A stretch of 64,000 nucleotides of DNA from Nocardia cyriacigeorgica GUH-2 (lineage in GTDB: Bacteria; Actinomycetota; Actinomycetes; Mycobacteriales; Mycobacteriaceae): the NCBI RefSeq assembly GCF_000284035.1, contig NC_016887.1:4836001-4900000 (forward strand), in the 5' to 3' direction. Positions 1-8,538 of this stretch are shown piece after piece; within the stretch, counting starts at the first letter, position 1; each line of letters opens with the position of its first letter. Below the pieces are notes generated by a model. It did no database searches. It was not told the origin of the DNA and saw nothing but the letters and a program-made list of their open reading frames with translations. The translations under genes and the position numbers were made by a program.

Positions 1-507
1 GGCATCGACCACCTGGTCAACAATGCCGCCATCTACGGCGATATGAAGCTGGACCTGCTGCTCACCGTGCCGTGGGACTACTACCAGCGGTTCATGAACG
101 TCAACCTCAACGGCGCGCTGATCATGACCCGGGCGGTCTGGCAGCATATGGCCGCGGGTGGCGGCGGGTCGATCGTCAACCAGTCCTCCACCGCCGCCTG
201 GGTGTACTCCGGGTTCTACGGGCTGGCGAAGGTGGGCATCAACGGCCTCACCCAGCAGCTGGCCTTCGAGCTCGGTGGTTCGAAGATCCGGATCAATGCC
301 ATCGCGCCCGGGCCGATCGATACCGAGGCGACCAAGACGGTGACGCCGGGCGTCATCGTCGAGGACATGATCAAGCGGCTGCCGCTCAAGCGGATGGGCA
401 CGCCGGAGGATCTGGTCGGCGCCTGCCTGTACCTGCTGTCGGACGAGGCGAGCTGGGTCACCGGGCAGATCTTCAATGTCGATGGCGGGCAGGTGTTCCG
501 GTCGTGA
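1..507 (+). CDS. SDR family oxidoreductase (5' end outside window)
   Basis: C-terminal two thirds of a classical short-chain dehydrogenase/reductase, an NAD(P)-dependent alcohol/ketone oxidoreductase. The frame is open from base 1, so the start and the N-terminal TGxxxGIG nucleotide loop lie outside the window. Visible are the NNAA structural motif just after base 1, the catalytic Y-G-L-A-K (YxxxK) with its preceding serines, the P-G cofactor loop after IAPGPIDTE, and the usual C-terminal VTGQIFNVDGG. The stop overlaps the GTG of the next gene (GTGA), so the two are translationally coupled. The substrate cannot be told from sequence; the neighbours suggest a catabolic role. Confidence 0.93.
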   Translation, partial: GIDHLVNNAAIYGDMKLDLLLTVPWDYYQRFMNVNLNGALIMTRAVWQHMAAGGGGSIVNQSSTAAWVYSGFYGLAKVGINGLTQQLAFELGGSKIRINAIAPGPIDTEATKTVTPGVIVEDMIKRLPLKRMGTPEDLVGACLYLLSDEASWVTGQIFNVDGGQVFRS

Positions 508-1379
508 GCGAGGCGGCAGGCGCGGCCCGGATCGGCTTCATCGGCCTGGGGAGCATGGGCGCGCCGATGGCGAAACGGCTGCTCGACTGGCCGGGCGGGC
601 TCACCGTCTGCGATATGCGTGCCGAGGCCGTGACGCCGTTCACCGACGCCGGCGCCGAGTCCGCGTCCTCGACCGCCGAACTCGCGGCCAAGTGCGCGGT
701 GATCTCGGTGGTCGTGGTCGACGACGCACAGGTTCGGCAAGTCGTGGGCGAGCTGCTGGAGACCGCGGCGCCCGGCACCACCGTCGCGGTGCATTCCACG
801 ATCAGTGATTCCACCGCGGTCGAGCAGGCCGCGCGGTGCGCCGAACACGGTGTGGAACTGGTCGACGCACCCGTCAGCGGTGGTGCGCCGGGCGCGAACC
901 GTGGTGCGCTGGCGGTGATGGTCGGCGGCAGCGAGACCGCCTTCGCCCGGGTGCGCGAACCGTTCGGCTGCTTCGGCGATCTCATCGTGCACGCCGGTCC
1001 GGTGGGGGCGGGCACTCGCATGAAACTGGCCCGCAACCTGCTGCATTTCGTCGCGTTCACCGCGGCCACCGAGGCCCAGCGGCTGGCCGAGGCGGCGGGC
1101 CTGGACCTCACCACCCTCGGCAAGGTGGTCCGGCATTCCGACGCGGTGACCGGTGGACCCGGTGCCATCATGCTGCGCGATCGCACCGGGCCGATCGCCG
1201 AGGGCGATTTCTGGCTGCCGATCATGAGCCATGTGCGCGGTCTCGGCGACAAAGACCTGGCCTTGGCGCTGGATCTGGGCAAGCGGCTCGGCATCGACCT
1301 GCCGCTGGCGGCGCTGGCGCGCGAGCATCTCGGGCCGGGACTCGGTGTCCCGCAGGCACCCGACGAGGAGAGCCGATGA
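504..1379 (+). CDS. NAD(P)-dependent oxidoreductase, 3-hydroxyisobutyrate dehydrogenase-like
   Basis: 291-residue member of the beta-hydroxyacid dehydrogenase family (3-hydroxyisobutyrate / 6-phosphogluconate-like). It would oxidise a beta-hydroxy acid with NAD(P). The start is the GTG that overlaps the previous stop; the open frame extends further upstream only as a shadow of the SDR gene. The N-terminal Rossmann motif IGFIGLGSMGAPMA sits at residues 8-21, the substrate motif DAPVSGGAPGA in the middle, and the family catalytic lysine in G-T-R-M-K-L-A-R-N. Length is normal for the family. It is coupled to the SDR upstream and to the mini-ORF and CMD gene downstream. The exact hydroxy acid is unknown. 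Confidence 0.9.
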   Translation: MSEAAGAARIGFIGLGSMGAPMAKRLLDWPGGLTVCDMRAEAVTPFTDAGAESASSTAELAAKCAVISVVVVDDAQVRQVVGELLETAAPGTTVAVHSTISDSTAVEQAARCAEHGVELVDAPVSGGAPGANRGALAVMVGGSETAFARVREPFGCFGDLIVHAGPVGAGTRMKLARNLLHFVAFTAATEAQRLAEAAGLDLTTLGKVVRHSDAVTGGPGAIMLRDRTGPIAEGDFWLPIMSHVRGLGDKDLALALDLGKRLGIDLPLAALAREHLGPGLGVPQAPDEESR

Positions 1380-1432
1380 GCTCGACATCAATCCACGCCC
1401 CGGCCCCCGCGACAGAGGAGATGCGCGCATGA
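1376..1432 (+). CDS. 18-codon mini-ORF bridging two genes
   Basis: ATG at 1376 overlaps the stop of the upstream dehydrogenase (ATGA), and its own TGA (1430-1432) overlaps the ATG of the downstream gene (ATGA again). A GAGGAG ribosome-binding site (1365-1370) sits five bases before its start, and a second GAGGAG (1415-1420) inside it serves the next gene. The peptide is 18 residues, Ser/Pro/Ala-rich, with no recognisable domain. It may only relay ribosomes between the two genes, or it may be chance. No function is claimed. Confidence 0.3.
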   Translation: MSSTSIHAPAPATEEMRA

Positions 1433-1863
1433 GCGAGCCCACCGCCAATGGCACCGAACCCACGCTGCGCGAACGCGGTCTGGCGAAGATGGAGGAGGTG
1501 TACGGCACCCCGTTCCAGGACTATCCCAGCGACCATTTCGCGATGACGGCCGACCATCTGTTCGCCAATGTCTGGTCCCGGCCGGGGTTGAGCATCCGCG
1601 ACCGCAGGCTGGTCCTGCTCGGCGCGCTCACCGCGCAGGGGCTGATGGATACCGCCGCCATCCAGATCGGCGCCGCCCTGCGCAACGGCGAGCTCACCGA
1701 GGACGAACTGCACGAGATCGCGCTGTTCCTGTGCCACTACATCGGCTGGCCGAACGGCAGCAAGCTCGACATCTCGGTCACCACGATCGTGGGTCAGCAG
1801 AAGAAGGCGGCGCGGGACAAGCAGAAGCAGCAGGAGACCTCCGCCGAACCGCCGACGTCATGA
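1429..1863 (+). CDS. carboxymuconolactone decarboxylase family protein
   Basis: 144-residue all-alpha protein of the carboxymuconolactone decarboxylase / AhpD-like fold. The central part (SIRDRRLVLLGALTAQG, then ELHEIALFLCHYIGWP) matches the family helices. Only one cysteine is present, in FLCHYIGWP, so the CxxC of peroxidase-type AhpD is absent and a decarboxylase or non-redox role is more likely. The tail is Lys/Gln-rich. The ATG was chosen because a GAGGAG lies eight bases upstream. It belongs to the same operon as the SDR and hydroxyisobutyrate-dehydrogenase-like genes, so it probably acts on the same substrate series. Reaction unknown. Confidence 0.85.
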   Translation: MSEPTANGTEPTLRERGLAKMEEVYGTPFQDYPSDHFAMTADHLFANVWSRPGLSIRDRRLVLLGALTAQGLMDTAAIQIGAALRNGELTEDELHEIALFLCHYIGWPNGSKLDISVTTIVGQQKKAARDKQKQQETSAEPPTS

Positions 1864-2145
1864 GGCCGGCGGCAGCGCCATCGCGCCACACAGTGGGACA
1901 AGCCCTGGACATGCGGCGAAGCAGCGCACACGATGCTCGGATCGGCACTCGCGCGACCACGATCGCCCGGCCCCGGGCTGCCGCGGCAGACCCCCGCGCG
2001 GAGCGTAACCACGCCGCGACACCGGACGTCGACTCGGCGGCGAATCACCGACGGCGGCAGACGGGATCGGCGCGAGCAGGCCGGCCCGCGGGTTCGATGC
2101 GCACCCGTCCGGCTCGCGCGCACAGATTTGTAAGGAGTACACAGC
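1864..2145. other. 282-bp intergenic region
   Basis: No supported gene. The right end carries a ribosome-binding site (TAAGGAG, about 2131) for the flavoprotein gene. No clear hairpin or promoter consensus was found. Long open frames on both strands here are compositional shadows. Confidence 0.5.
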
Positions 2146-3618
2146 ATGGCTGAATCGACACCGACCACCGTCCGCCCGCTGCCGGTGACGGAGGTGGCGA
2201 GCTGGGATCACGCGGCCGACGTCGTCGTCGCCGGGTACGGGATCGCCGGGGTCTGCGCCGCCATCGAGGCCGCGCGGGCCGGCGCGAGCGTGTTGATCCT
2301 GGAACGCACCGGCGGCTGGGGCGGTGCGGCCGCGCTGGCCGGCGGATTCATCTACCTCGGCGGCGGCACGCCCCTGCAACGGGCGCTCGGCTTCGACGAC
2401 ACCCCGGAGAACATGGCGAAGTTCCTGCTCGCCGCGCTCGGTCCGGGCGCGGATCGGGAGAAGATCGTCGACTACTGCGACGGCAGCGTCGAGCACTATG
2501 AATGGCTGGTGGCCAACGGTGTGCCGTTCCGGGAAGCGTTCTGGGCCGAACCCGGCTGGGAGCCGCCGCATGACGAGGGCCTGATGTACACCGGCGGGGA
2601 GAACGCGGCCCCGTTCAACACCATCGCCGAACCTGCCCCGCGCGGCCACGTGCCGCAGATGTCCGATAAGCGCACCGGCGAGAAGGGCGGCGGCTACATG
2701 CTGATGAAGCCGCTGGCCGAGACCGCCGAAAAGCTCGGCGTCGGCGTCGAATACGACATGCGGATCCAGCGGCTGGTGGTCGACGGCGAGCGGGTCGTCG
2801 GTGTGATCGCCAAACGCTACGGCAAGCAGGTCGCGATCCGCGCCGACCGCGGTGTGGTGCTGGCTACCGGTAGCTTCGCCTACCAGCAGCAGATGATCGA
2901 GGGGTACGCACCGCGGTTGATCGGACGGCCCGCCGCCGCCATCGAGGAGCACGACGGCATCGGCATCCGGGTCGCGCAGGCCCTCGGCGCGGAGCTGGCC
3001 CATATGGACGCCACCGAGGTGGCGTTCTTCGGCGATCCGCAGCTGCTCGCGCGCGGCATCCTCGTCAACGGACGCGGCCAGCGCTACATCGCGGAGGACA
3101 CCTACCCGGGCCGCATCGGTCAGGCCACGTTGATCCAGCAGGACAACCAGGCCTATCTCGTCATCGGCGAATCCGCCTACGAACAGGCGCTGACCACCGA
3201 GACCTCCACGCCGTTCTTCCGGCAGCCGCCCACCTGGGCCGCGGAATCGGTCGCCGAACTCGAATCCGATATGGGGCTGCCCGCCGGGGCGCTGACCTCG
3301 ACGGTGGAGGTATACAACCGCCATGCCACCAAGGGCGCCGATCCCCTGCTCGGCAAGAAACCGGAATGGGTGACGCCGATCGAGGGCCCGGTCGCGGGCT
3401 TCGATATGCGCGGATTCACCGCGGGCTTCACCCTCGGTGGGCTGCGCACCGACCTGGACAGCCGGGTGCTGCACGTCGACGGCACGCCGATCGCCGGGCT
3501 GTACGCGGCCGGGCGCTGCACCTCCGGCATCTGCGCCGGCGGCTATGTCAGCGGGGCCTCGCTCGGCGACGGCAGCTTCTACGGACGCCGCGCGGGCATC
3601 GCCGCGGCCAAGAACTGA
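2146..3618 (+). CDS. FAD-dependent oxidoreductase of the fumarate reductase / 3-ketosteroid dehydrogenase superfamily
   Basis: 490-residue flavoprotein. The N-terminal dinucleotide-binding motif VVVAGYGIAGVCAAIEAA (residues about 26-43) is followed by the acidic ribose-binding strand VLILERTGGWGG. The end (TSGICAGGYVSGASLGDG, then the final helix) is the C-terminal FAD-binding stretch of the fumarate reductase / KstD family. Members reduce or desaturate C-C bonds next to a carbonyl, for example steroid delta1-dehydrogenation. The KstD-specific assignment is inference only. The start has a TAAGGAG ribosome-binding site. Adjacent catabolic genes and a TetR gene 19 bp downstream suggest an inducible degradative unit. 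Confidence 0.88.
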   Translation: MAESTPTTVRPLPVTEVASWDHAADVVVAGYGIAGVCAAIEAARAGASVLILERTGGWGGAAALAGGFIYLGGGTPLQRALGFDDTPENMAKFLLAALGPGADREKIVDYCDGSVEHYEWLVANGVPFREAFWAEPGWEPPHDEGLMYTGGENAAPFNTIAEPAPRGHVPQMSDKRTGEKGGGYMLMKPLAETAEKLGVGVEYDMRIQRLVVDGERVVGVIAKRYGKQVAIRADRGVVLATGSFAYQQQMIEGYAPRLIGRPAAAIEEHDGIGIRVAQALGAELAHMDATEVAFFGDPQLLARGILVNGRGQRYIAEDTYPGRIGQATLIQQDNQAYLVIGESAYEQALTTETSTPFFRQPPTWAAESVAELESDMGLPAGALTSTVEVYNRHATKGADPLLGKKPEWVTPIEGPVAGFDMRGFTAGFTLGGLRTDLDSRVLHVDGTPIAGLYAAGRCTSGICAGGYVSGASLGDGSFYGRRAGIAAAKN

Positions 3619-3637
3619 GAATGTAGTATCCAGACAC

Positions 3638-4216
3638 ATGTCCGAAGGCGATTCCATCATCCTCGAGGCGACCCGGCGTCGCCTCACCGAGAAGCAGGCC
3701 GACACCGTCGACAAGCTGACCAAGGCGGCGGTGGAGGTACTCGCGCGCGAAGGATTCGCGGGGATGACCATCCGGATGGTCGCCGCGGCGGCCGGGGTCG
3801 GCACGGCCACCGCCTACACCTACTTCTCCTCGAAGGAACATCTGGTCGCCGAGATCTTCTGGCGGCGACTGGCGGCGTCACCGTCGCCGGTCAGCGAGGA
3901 CCCCGATCCCAAGGTCCGGGTGGTCGCCGAACTGCGCAATATCGCCATGCTCGTCGCCGATGAGCAGCAGGTGTCGGGTGCGGTGACCAGCGCGCTGCTC
4001 GGTCGCGACCCCGATGTGGCGCATCTGCGCGGCCGCATCGGCGGCGAGATCCGCAAACGGATCGTGCGCGCCCTCGGACCCGACGCCGACGACGACGTCG
4101 TGGAATCGCTGGAACTGCTCTACGCGGGCGCACTGGTGCGGGCGGGCATGGGATACGGGTCGTATTCCGAAATCGCCGACCGCATCGAGAAATCCGCACT
4201 ACTCATCTTGCGCTGA
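3638..4216 (+). CDS. TetR/AcrR family transcriptional regulator
   Basis: 192-residue one-component repressor. The N-terminal helix-turn-helix spans about residues 20-70 (KAAVEVLAREGFAGMTIRMV, then GVGTATAYTYFSSKEHLVAE); the rest is an all-helical ligand-binding domain. The ATG at 3638 was chosen because the HTH then begins at the normal distance from the N terminus. A TAGTAT -10-like box at 3624-3629 lies eight bases before the ATG with no clear ribosome-binding site, so a leaderless transcript is possible. It probably controls the preceding flavoprotein/SDR genes or the next gene; ligand unknown. Confidence 0.9.
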   Translation: MSEGDSIILEATRRRLTEKQADTVDKLTKAAVEVLAREGFAGMTIRMVAAAAGVGTATAYTYFSSKEHLVAEIFWRRLAASPSPVSEDPDPKVRVVAELRNIAMLVADEQQVSGAVTSALLGRDPDVAHLRGRIGGEIRKRIVRALGPDADDDVVESLELLYAGALVRAGMGYGSYSEIADRIEKSALLILR

Positions 4217-4237
4217 CCTCCTCTGAACGGAAACGCC

Positions 4238-4714
4238 GTGCCGACCAAACGCCCACCCAAACTCGATTCGCCGCTGGTACCTAAGATCATCAAGCTGATG
4301 TCGCGCGCCCATGTGTGGCTCTACCAGCGCAGTGGCGGCCGGATCGGCAAGAACTGGCGCGTCGGGGCCGCCTTCCGCAAGCCCGCGCCCAATCTGCTGC
4401 TCGAACACCGGGGACGCAAGTCCGGCAAGCTGTTCACCACTCCCCTGGTGTACCTGGTCGACGGTGAGGACCTGGTGGTCGTCGCCTCGCAGGGCGGGCT
4501 GCCGAACCATCCACAGTGGTACCGCAACCTGGTCGCCGATCCCGAGGCCGCGGTGCAGATCGGCACCGAACGCCGGCTGGTGCGCGCCCACGTCGCCGAC
4601 GACGCAGAGCGGGCCCGGCTGTGGCCGATGCTGGTGGACCTCTACGCCGATTTCGACAGCTACCAGTCGTGGACCGACCGAAAAATTCCGGTGATCATCC
4701 TCCGACCCCGGTAA
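4238..4714 (+). CDS. nitroreductase family deazaflavin-dependent oxidoreductase (Ddn-like)
   Basis: 158-residue split-barrel protein of the F420-dependent Ddn/AOR family, which is expanded in mycobacteria and Nocardia. Family landmarks are GRIGKNWR, the LLLEHRGRKSGKLFTTPLVY strand pair, and the LPNHPQWYRNLVADPEAAVQI motif that lines the deazaflavin pocket. These proteins reduce quinones or unsaturated ketones with F420H2; substrate not predictable. GTG start, 21 bases after the TetR gene on the same strand, probably cotranscribed with it. Confidence 0.9.
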   Translation: MPTKRPPKLDSPLVPKIIKLMSRAHVWLYQRSGGRIGKNWRVGAAFRKPAPNLLLEHRGRKSGKLFTTPLVYLVDGEDLVVVASQGGLPNHPQWYRNLVADPEAAVQIGTERRLVRAHVADDAERARLWPMLVDLYADFDSYQSWTDRKIPVIILRPR

Positions 4715-4813
4715 TACGCTGCGCCGTCGAGAAATCCGACCGTAGTCGGATCTATCCGGCCCGTTCACCCGATAGCGTGGACTCCGACGTCGACAGAAGG
4801 GGCGGGTTCATCG

Positions 4814-7018
4814 ATGAGCACGAGAACGGTCGCGCGGCAATGCACGCTGTGTGAGGCGCACTGCGGAATTCTGGTCACGGTCGAAGACGAACGGGTCACC
4901 CGCATCGAGGGCAACCGCGAGGACGTGCTGTCCAAGGGCTACATCTGCCCGAAGGCCACGGCGACGGGCGGTCTGCACCACGATCCCGATCGGCTCCGCA
5001 CGCCGATGCGGCGGGTCGGCGAGGGCTTCGAGCCGATCGGCTGGGACGAGGCGTTCCACGAGATCGGGCAGCGGCTACGAGCGATCCGCGCCGCGCACGG
5101 ACCCAGCGCCATCGGTATGTACATGGGCAATCCGGCCGCGCACAGTTCCTCGGTGCTCTACGGCGGCCTGCTGCGTGCGGCCTTGATGACCAGGAACTTC
5201 TTCTCCGCCTCCTCCATCGACCAGTTCCCGCAGGAATTCACCGCCTGGCGGATGTTCGGCTCCAATGTGCTGATGCCGATCGCCGATATCGACCGCACCG
5301 ACCGGCTGGTGATCCTCGGCGCCAACCCGGCGGTCTCCAACGGCTCCATCACCACCATGCCCGGCGCGAAACAGCGGATCCGCGATGTGCGCGCCCGCGG
5401 CGGCAGCGTCGTCGTCATCGACCCGCGGCGCACCGAAACCGCGCGGCTGGCCGACGAACACGTCGCCGTCGCACCGGGCGGAGACGTGTATCTGCTGCTC
5501 GGCATGCTGCACGTGCTGGTCACCGAAAAGCTCTGCGACCAGCGCGCGGTGCGCGAACAATGCGCGGGCTGGGAACGGTTGCGCCGCTTGGTCGCCGGGA
5601 CCACACCGGAATCCATGGCGCCGCACGCGGGCGTCGACGCCGAGACGATTCGGCGCCTGGCCCGCGACCATGCGGCCGCGCCGTCGGCGGTGCTCTACGC
5701 CAGGATCGGGGTATGCCAGCAGGTGACCGGCACGCTGACGCATTGGCTGGTCAACACGATCAACGCGGTCACCGGCAACCTCGACCGGGCCGGCGGCCAG
5801 ATGTTCGGCACCCCACCGGTCGACGCCGCTCGCTACGCGAAATACCTGCCGATGGGCCACGGCGCGTGGACCGACCGCACCGGGGCACACAAGTCCTTCC
5901 GCAGCGAGCTACCCGTCGGCGTGCTGGCCGACGAAATCCTCACCGAGGGACCAGGCCAGATCAAGGCGATGATCACCTACGCCGGGAATCCGGTGCTGTC
6001 CACCCCGCAGGGCGGGCGCTTGGAAGCGGCCCTGTCCTCGCTCGATTTCTATGTCGCCGTGGACATGTATATCACCGAGACCACGCGTCACGCCGACATC
6101 ATCCTGCCGCCGGTGTCCCCGCTCGAGCGCGAGGAACTCAACATCCTGTTCCCGGTGTTCAGCGTGCGCAACAACGCTCGCTACGACGCCAAGGTGTTCG
6201 AGCCGCCCGCCGACGCTATGGAGGACTGGCAGATCCTGGCTCGGCTGATCACCGAGGTGGTGCCGCTGCCCGTCCGCCGGTTCACCGGGCGGGCCGTGAA
6301 CGCGGTATTCGCGCAACTGAGTCCGCAACGCATGATTGCCGGTGCGGTCGCGACGGGCCCGTACGGTGTGCTGCGCAAAGGCCGTAAGGGGTTGACCGTC
6401 AAGCGGATCCGCGAGGCCGCGGGTGGCATCGACCTGGGCCCCTTGCGGCCGCGGCTACCCGAACTGATCGGCACCCGCGACCGCAAGGTGCAGCTCGCAC
6501 CGCCCGACTTCCTACGCGCGATCACCTCGGTCCTCGACGATGCCGCGGCCGGTCGGGCACTGACCGCCCCGGGCGAAGGCTTCGATCTCAAACTCATCGG
6601 CCGCCGCCACCTGCGCAGCAACAACTCCTGGCTGCACAACATCCCGACGATGATGAAGGGCCGCGACCGCTGCACCGTGCTCATGCACCCCGTGGACGCC
6701 ACCGAACGCGGTCTCGCCGACGGTGATTCGGCAACCGTCGCCTCCCCTGTCGGCGCGATCACCCTGCCGGTCGAGATCAGCGACGACATCCGCCGCGGCG
6801 TCGTCGCCATTCCGCACGGGTGGGGCCACAGCGCACCCGGTGTCGGCTGGAGTGTGGCCGCCGCCCAGCCCGGCGTCAATGTGAACCTGCTGCACGACCC
6901 ATCGCTCACCGACCCGCTCTCGGGCGCGGCCGCGGTGAACAACACGTGGGTGCGGGTGAGCGCGGTGACGGCGGACCCGGCCGCGACGGCTGCGGTGACG
7001 TTTACCGCGGCGCCCTGA
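4814..7018 (+). CDS. molybdopterin-dependent oxidoreductase (formate dehydrogenase/nitrate reductase type)
   Basis: 734-residue DMSO-reductase-family molybdoenzyme. Cys10, Cys13, Cys17 and Cys45 bind an N-terminal [4Fe-4S] cluster (CTLCEAHC, then KGYICPKA). Next come the molybdopterin domain (VVVIDPRRTETARLAD; MITYAGNPVLSTPQGG; DIILPPVSPLEREEL) and the C-terminal molydopterin-dinucleotide barrel (NNSWLHNI; VAIPHGWGHSAPG). No twin-arginine signal is seen, so it should be cytoplasmic. The segment where formate dehydrogenases carry Cys or Sec reads SSIDQFPQE, with no Cys and no in-frame TGA, so formate dehydrogenase activity is uncertain. No partner electron-transfer subunit or fdhD lies beside it. 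Confidence 0.9.
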   Translation: MSTRTVARQCTLCEAHCGILVTVEDERVTRIEGNREDVLSKGYICPKATATGGLHHDPDRLRTPMRRVGEGFEPIGWDEAFHEIGQRLRAIRAAHGPSAIGMYMGNPAAHSSSVLYGGLLRAALMTRNFFSASSIDQFPQEFTAWRMFGSNVLMPIADIDRTDRLVILGANPAVSNGSITTMPGAKQRIRDVRARGGSVVVIDPRRTETARLADEHVAVAPGGDVYLLLGMLHVLVTEKLCDQRAVREQCAGWERLRRLVAGTTPESMAPHAGVDAETIRRLARDHAAAPSAVLYARIGVCQQVTGTLTHWLVNTINAVTGNLDRAGGQMFGTPPVDAARYAKYLPMGHGAWTDRTGAHKSFRSELPVGVLADEILTEGPGQIKAMITYAGNPVLSTPQGGRLEAALSSLDFYVAVDMYITETTRHADIILPPVSPLEREELNILFPVFSVRNNARYDAKVFEPPADAMEDWQILARLITEVVPLPVRRFTGRAVNAVFAQLSPQRMIAGAVATGPYGVLRKGRKGLTVKRIREAAGGIDLGPLRPRLPELIGTRDRKVQLAPPDFLRAITSVLDDAAAGRALTAPGEGFDLKLIGRRHLRSNNSWLHNIPTMMKGRDRCTVLMHPVDATERGLADGDSATVASPVGAITLPVEISDDIRRGVVAIPHGWGHSAPGVGWSVAAAQPGVNVNLLHDPSLTDPLSGAAAVNNTWVRVSAVTADPAATAAVTFTAAP

Positions 7019-7104
7019 CCGGCATTCGGCCACCGCCGTCCGGACGCCGGGATCCGAAGCGTCCGGGGCGTCGGCCGCGTCCAGTGGATGCTTCACCCGA
7101 GTGA

Positions 7105-7126
7105 CGCGCCGGGCAATCCCGGCGCG
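7105..7126. terminator. hairpin between convergent genes
   Basis: Perfect 9-bp arms (CGCGCCGGG / CCCGGCGCG) around the 4-base loop CAAT, between the plus-strand molybdoenzyme and the minus-strand P450. No U-tract; works by position for both strands. Confidence 0.55.
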
Positions 7127-7153
7127 CCACGCAGGTTCCCACGGGGTTCGCGT

Positions 7154-8370
7154 TCAGCCCCGAGAACTACCCAGGTTCACCGGTATGGACAGCGGGCCGA
7201 TGGTGAAGAAGGACGGGGCGTGTGGGACGTCGTCCGGATCGATGGCCAGGCTCAGGTCCGGGAACCGTCGATACAGCGATTCCAGGGCGAACCTGCCCTC
7301 CAGTCGTGCGAGCGGCGCACCTATGCAGTAGCGCGGGCCATGTCCGAATCCCAGGTGCCCGCCCTGCGGCCGGGTGATGTCGAACCGATTCGCGGTATCT
7401 CCGTGCTGCGCCGGATCGATCCCGGCGGCCTGGTAGACCACGCCCACCGCGCTTCCCTTGGGAATCGGCACGCCGGCAATAGTCACATCGTCGAGGGTGA
7501 ACCGGAAACTCGTCATCATCACCGAGTGCCGGTAGCGCAGCGTCTCCTCGACCACCTCGGCCCACCGATCCTGTGCCTTCGTCATCGCGAGCTGATCGGG
7601 ATGCTGCGACAGCGCGAGCACGGCGTTGCCGAGCAGATACACCGTCGTCTCATGCCCCGCGATGAGCATCAGCCACAGCACCGCGACCAGTTCGTCGGTG
7701 GTGAGCCGCTCCCCGTCGTCGCGGGCGCGGACGAGATCGGTGGTGAGGTCGTCCCCGGGCTCGTTCTCCTTGCGCCGCACCAACTCGTACAGATACCCAC
7801 GCAGCGCGACCTGAGTGTCGAACGCCTCCTCGGGCGTGGCGTTCTGCGCAGCGAGGCCAGCGTCCACCGCCGCAGTTGCGCCCGCTCGGACTCCGGCACC
7901 CCGAACAGTTCACTGATCACGGCCATCGGCAGCGCGTCACAGAAGGCGGGCACCAAATCGACCCCGTCTCCGGCCCGCTCGACCTCGTCCAGTAGCGCGT
8001 CGATGAGCTGCTGGATGCGTGGTTCCAGCGCGCGCACCCGCGCGGGTGTGAAGCCCTTGCCGACCAGACCGCGCAACCGGCGGTGGTCCGCACCATCCTT
8101 GGTGGACAGGTGGTCGCCCTGGACGATGGCCCGGAACGGCCAGTCCTCGGGGATCGATCCGTCATAGAGCGCGGGCCAGTGCTTCGGGTCGCGGGCGAAG
8201 GTCTTGTTGTCGCCGGCGAGGATCTCCTCGACCGCCTTGTGTGTCAGCGCCAGATAGGCGGGCACGCCGCCGGGAAATTCGACTTCGACAACGGGAGCGA
8301 TCTTCTGTAGCCGGCGACAGGTGTCGAGTGGTCGTTCCTCGGCGGCGGGAAAAGCAGGCAGGCTCGTCAT
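7154..8370 (-). pseudogene. cytochrome P450, frameshifted
   Basis: Two overlapping minus-strand frames together make one complete P450 of about 405 residues. The N-terminal half reads from ATG at 8370 to about 7864 (helix C D-H-R-R-L-R; ends ERAQLRRW). The rest continues in another frame from about 7863: I-helix AGHETT, K-helix EETLR, heme loop FGHGPRYCIG with the cysteine ligand, and the final strands. One extra base at 7863/7864, next to the GG of the Trp codon, would rejoin them. It is either a recent pseudogene or a sequencing indel; both halves keep normal codon use. It lies downstream of the MBL hydrolase on the same strand. Confidence 0.85.
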
Positions 8371-8538
8371 GGCTGTGGCCCTTCGAGACAGCGCGACCTG
8401 AACGGCGCGTGGTCGATGAAATACCTTGCGCCGTTTATCTTCTCAGAACACGCGCGCGTGTCGCCCGGACGATTGCCACGGTTGGCAAACGCTTATCGCC
8501 ACCCCACAGAACATCTTCGCCCACGACCGCTCCCGAGA

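Noticed and set aside
1858..3810. 650-codon minus-strand open frame over the flavoprotein gene
   Set aside because: It mirrors the real plus-strand gene; no domain or ribosome-binding site, and the composition is a shadow of high-GC coding.
7154..8370. Programmed ribosomal frameshift in the P450 gene
   Set aside because: No slippery heptamer or stimulatory structure is evident; a one-base loss explains the data better.
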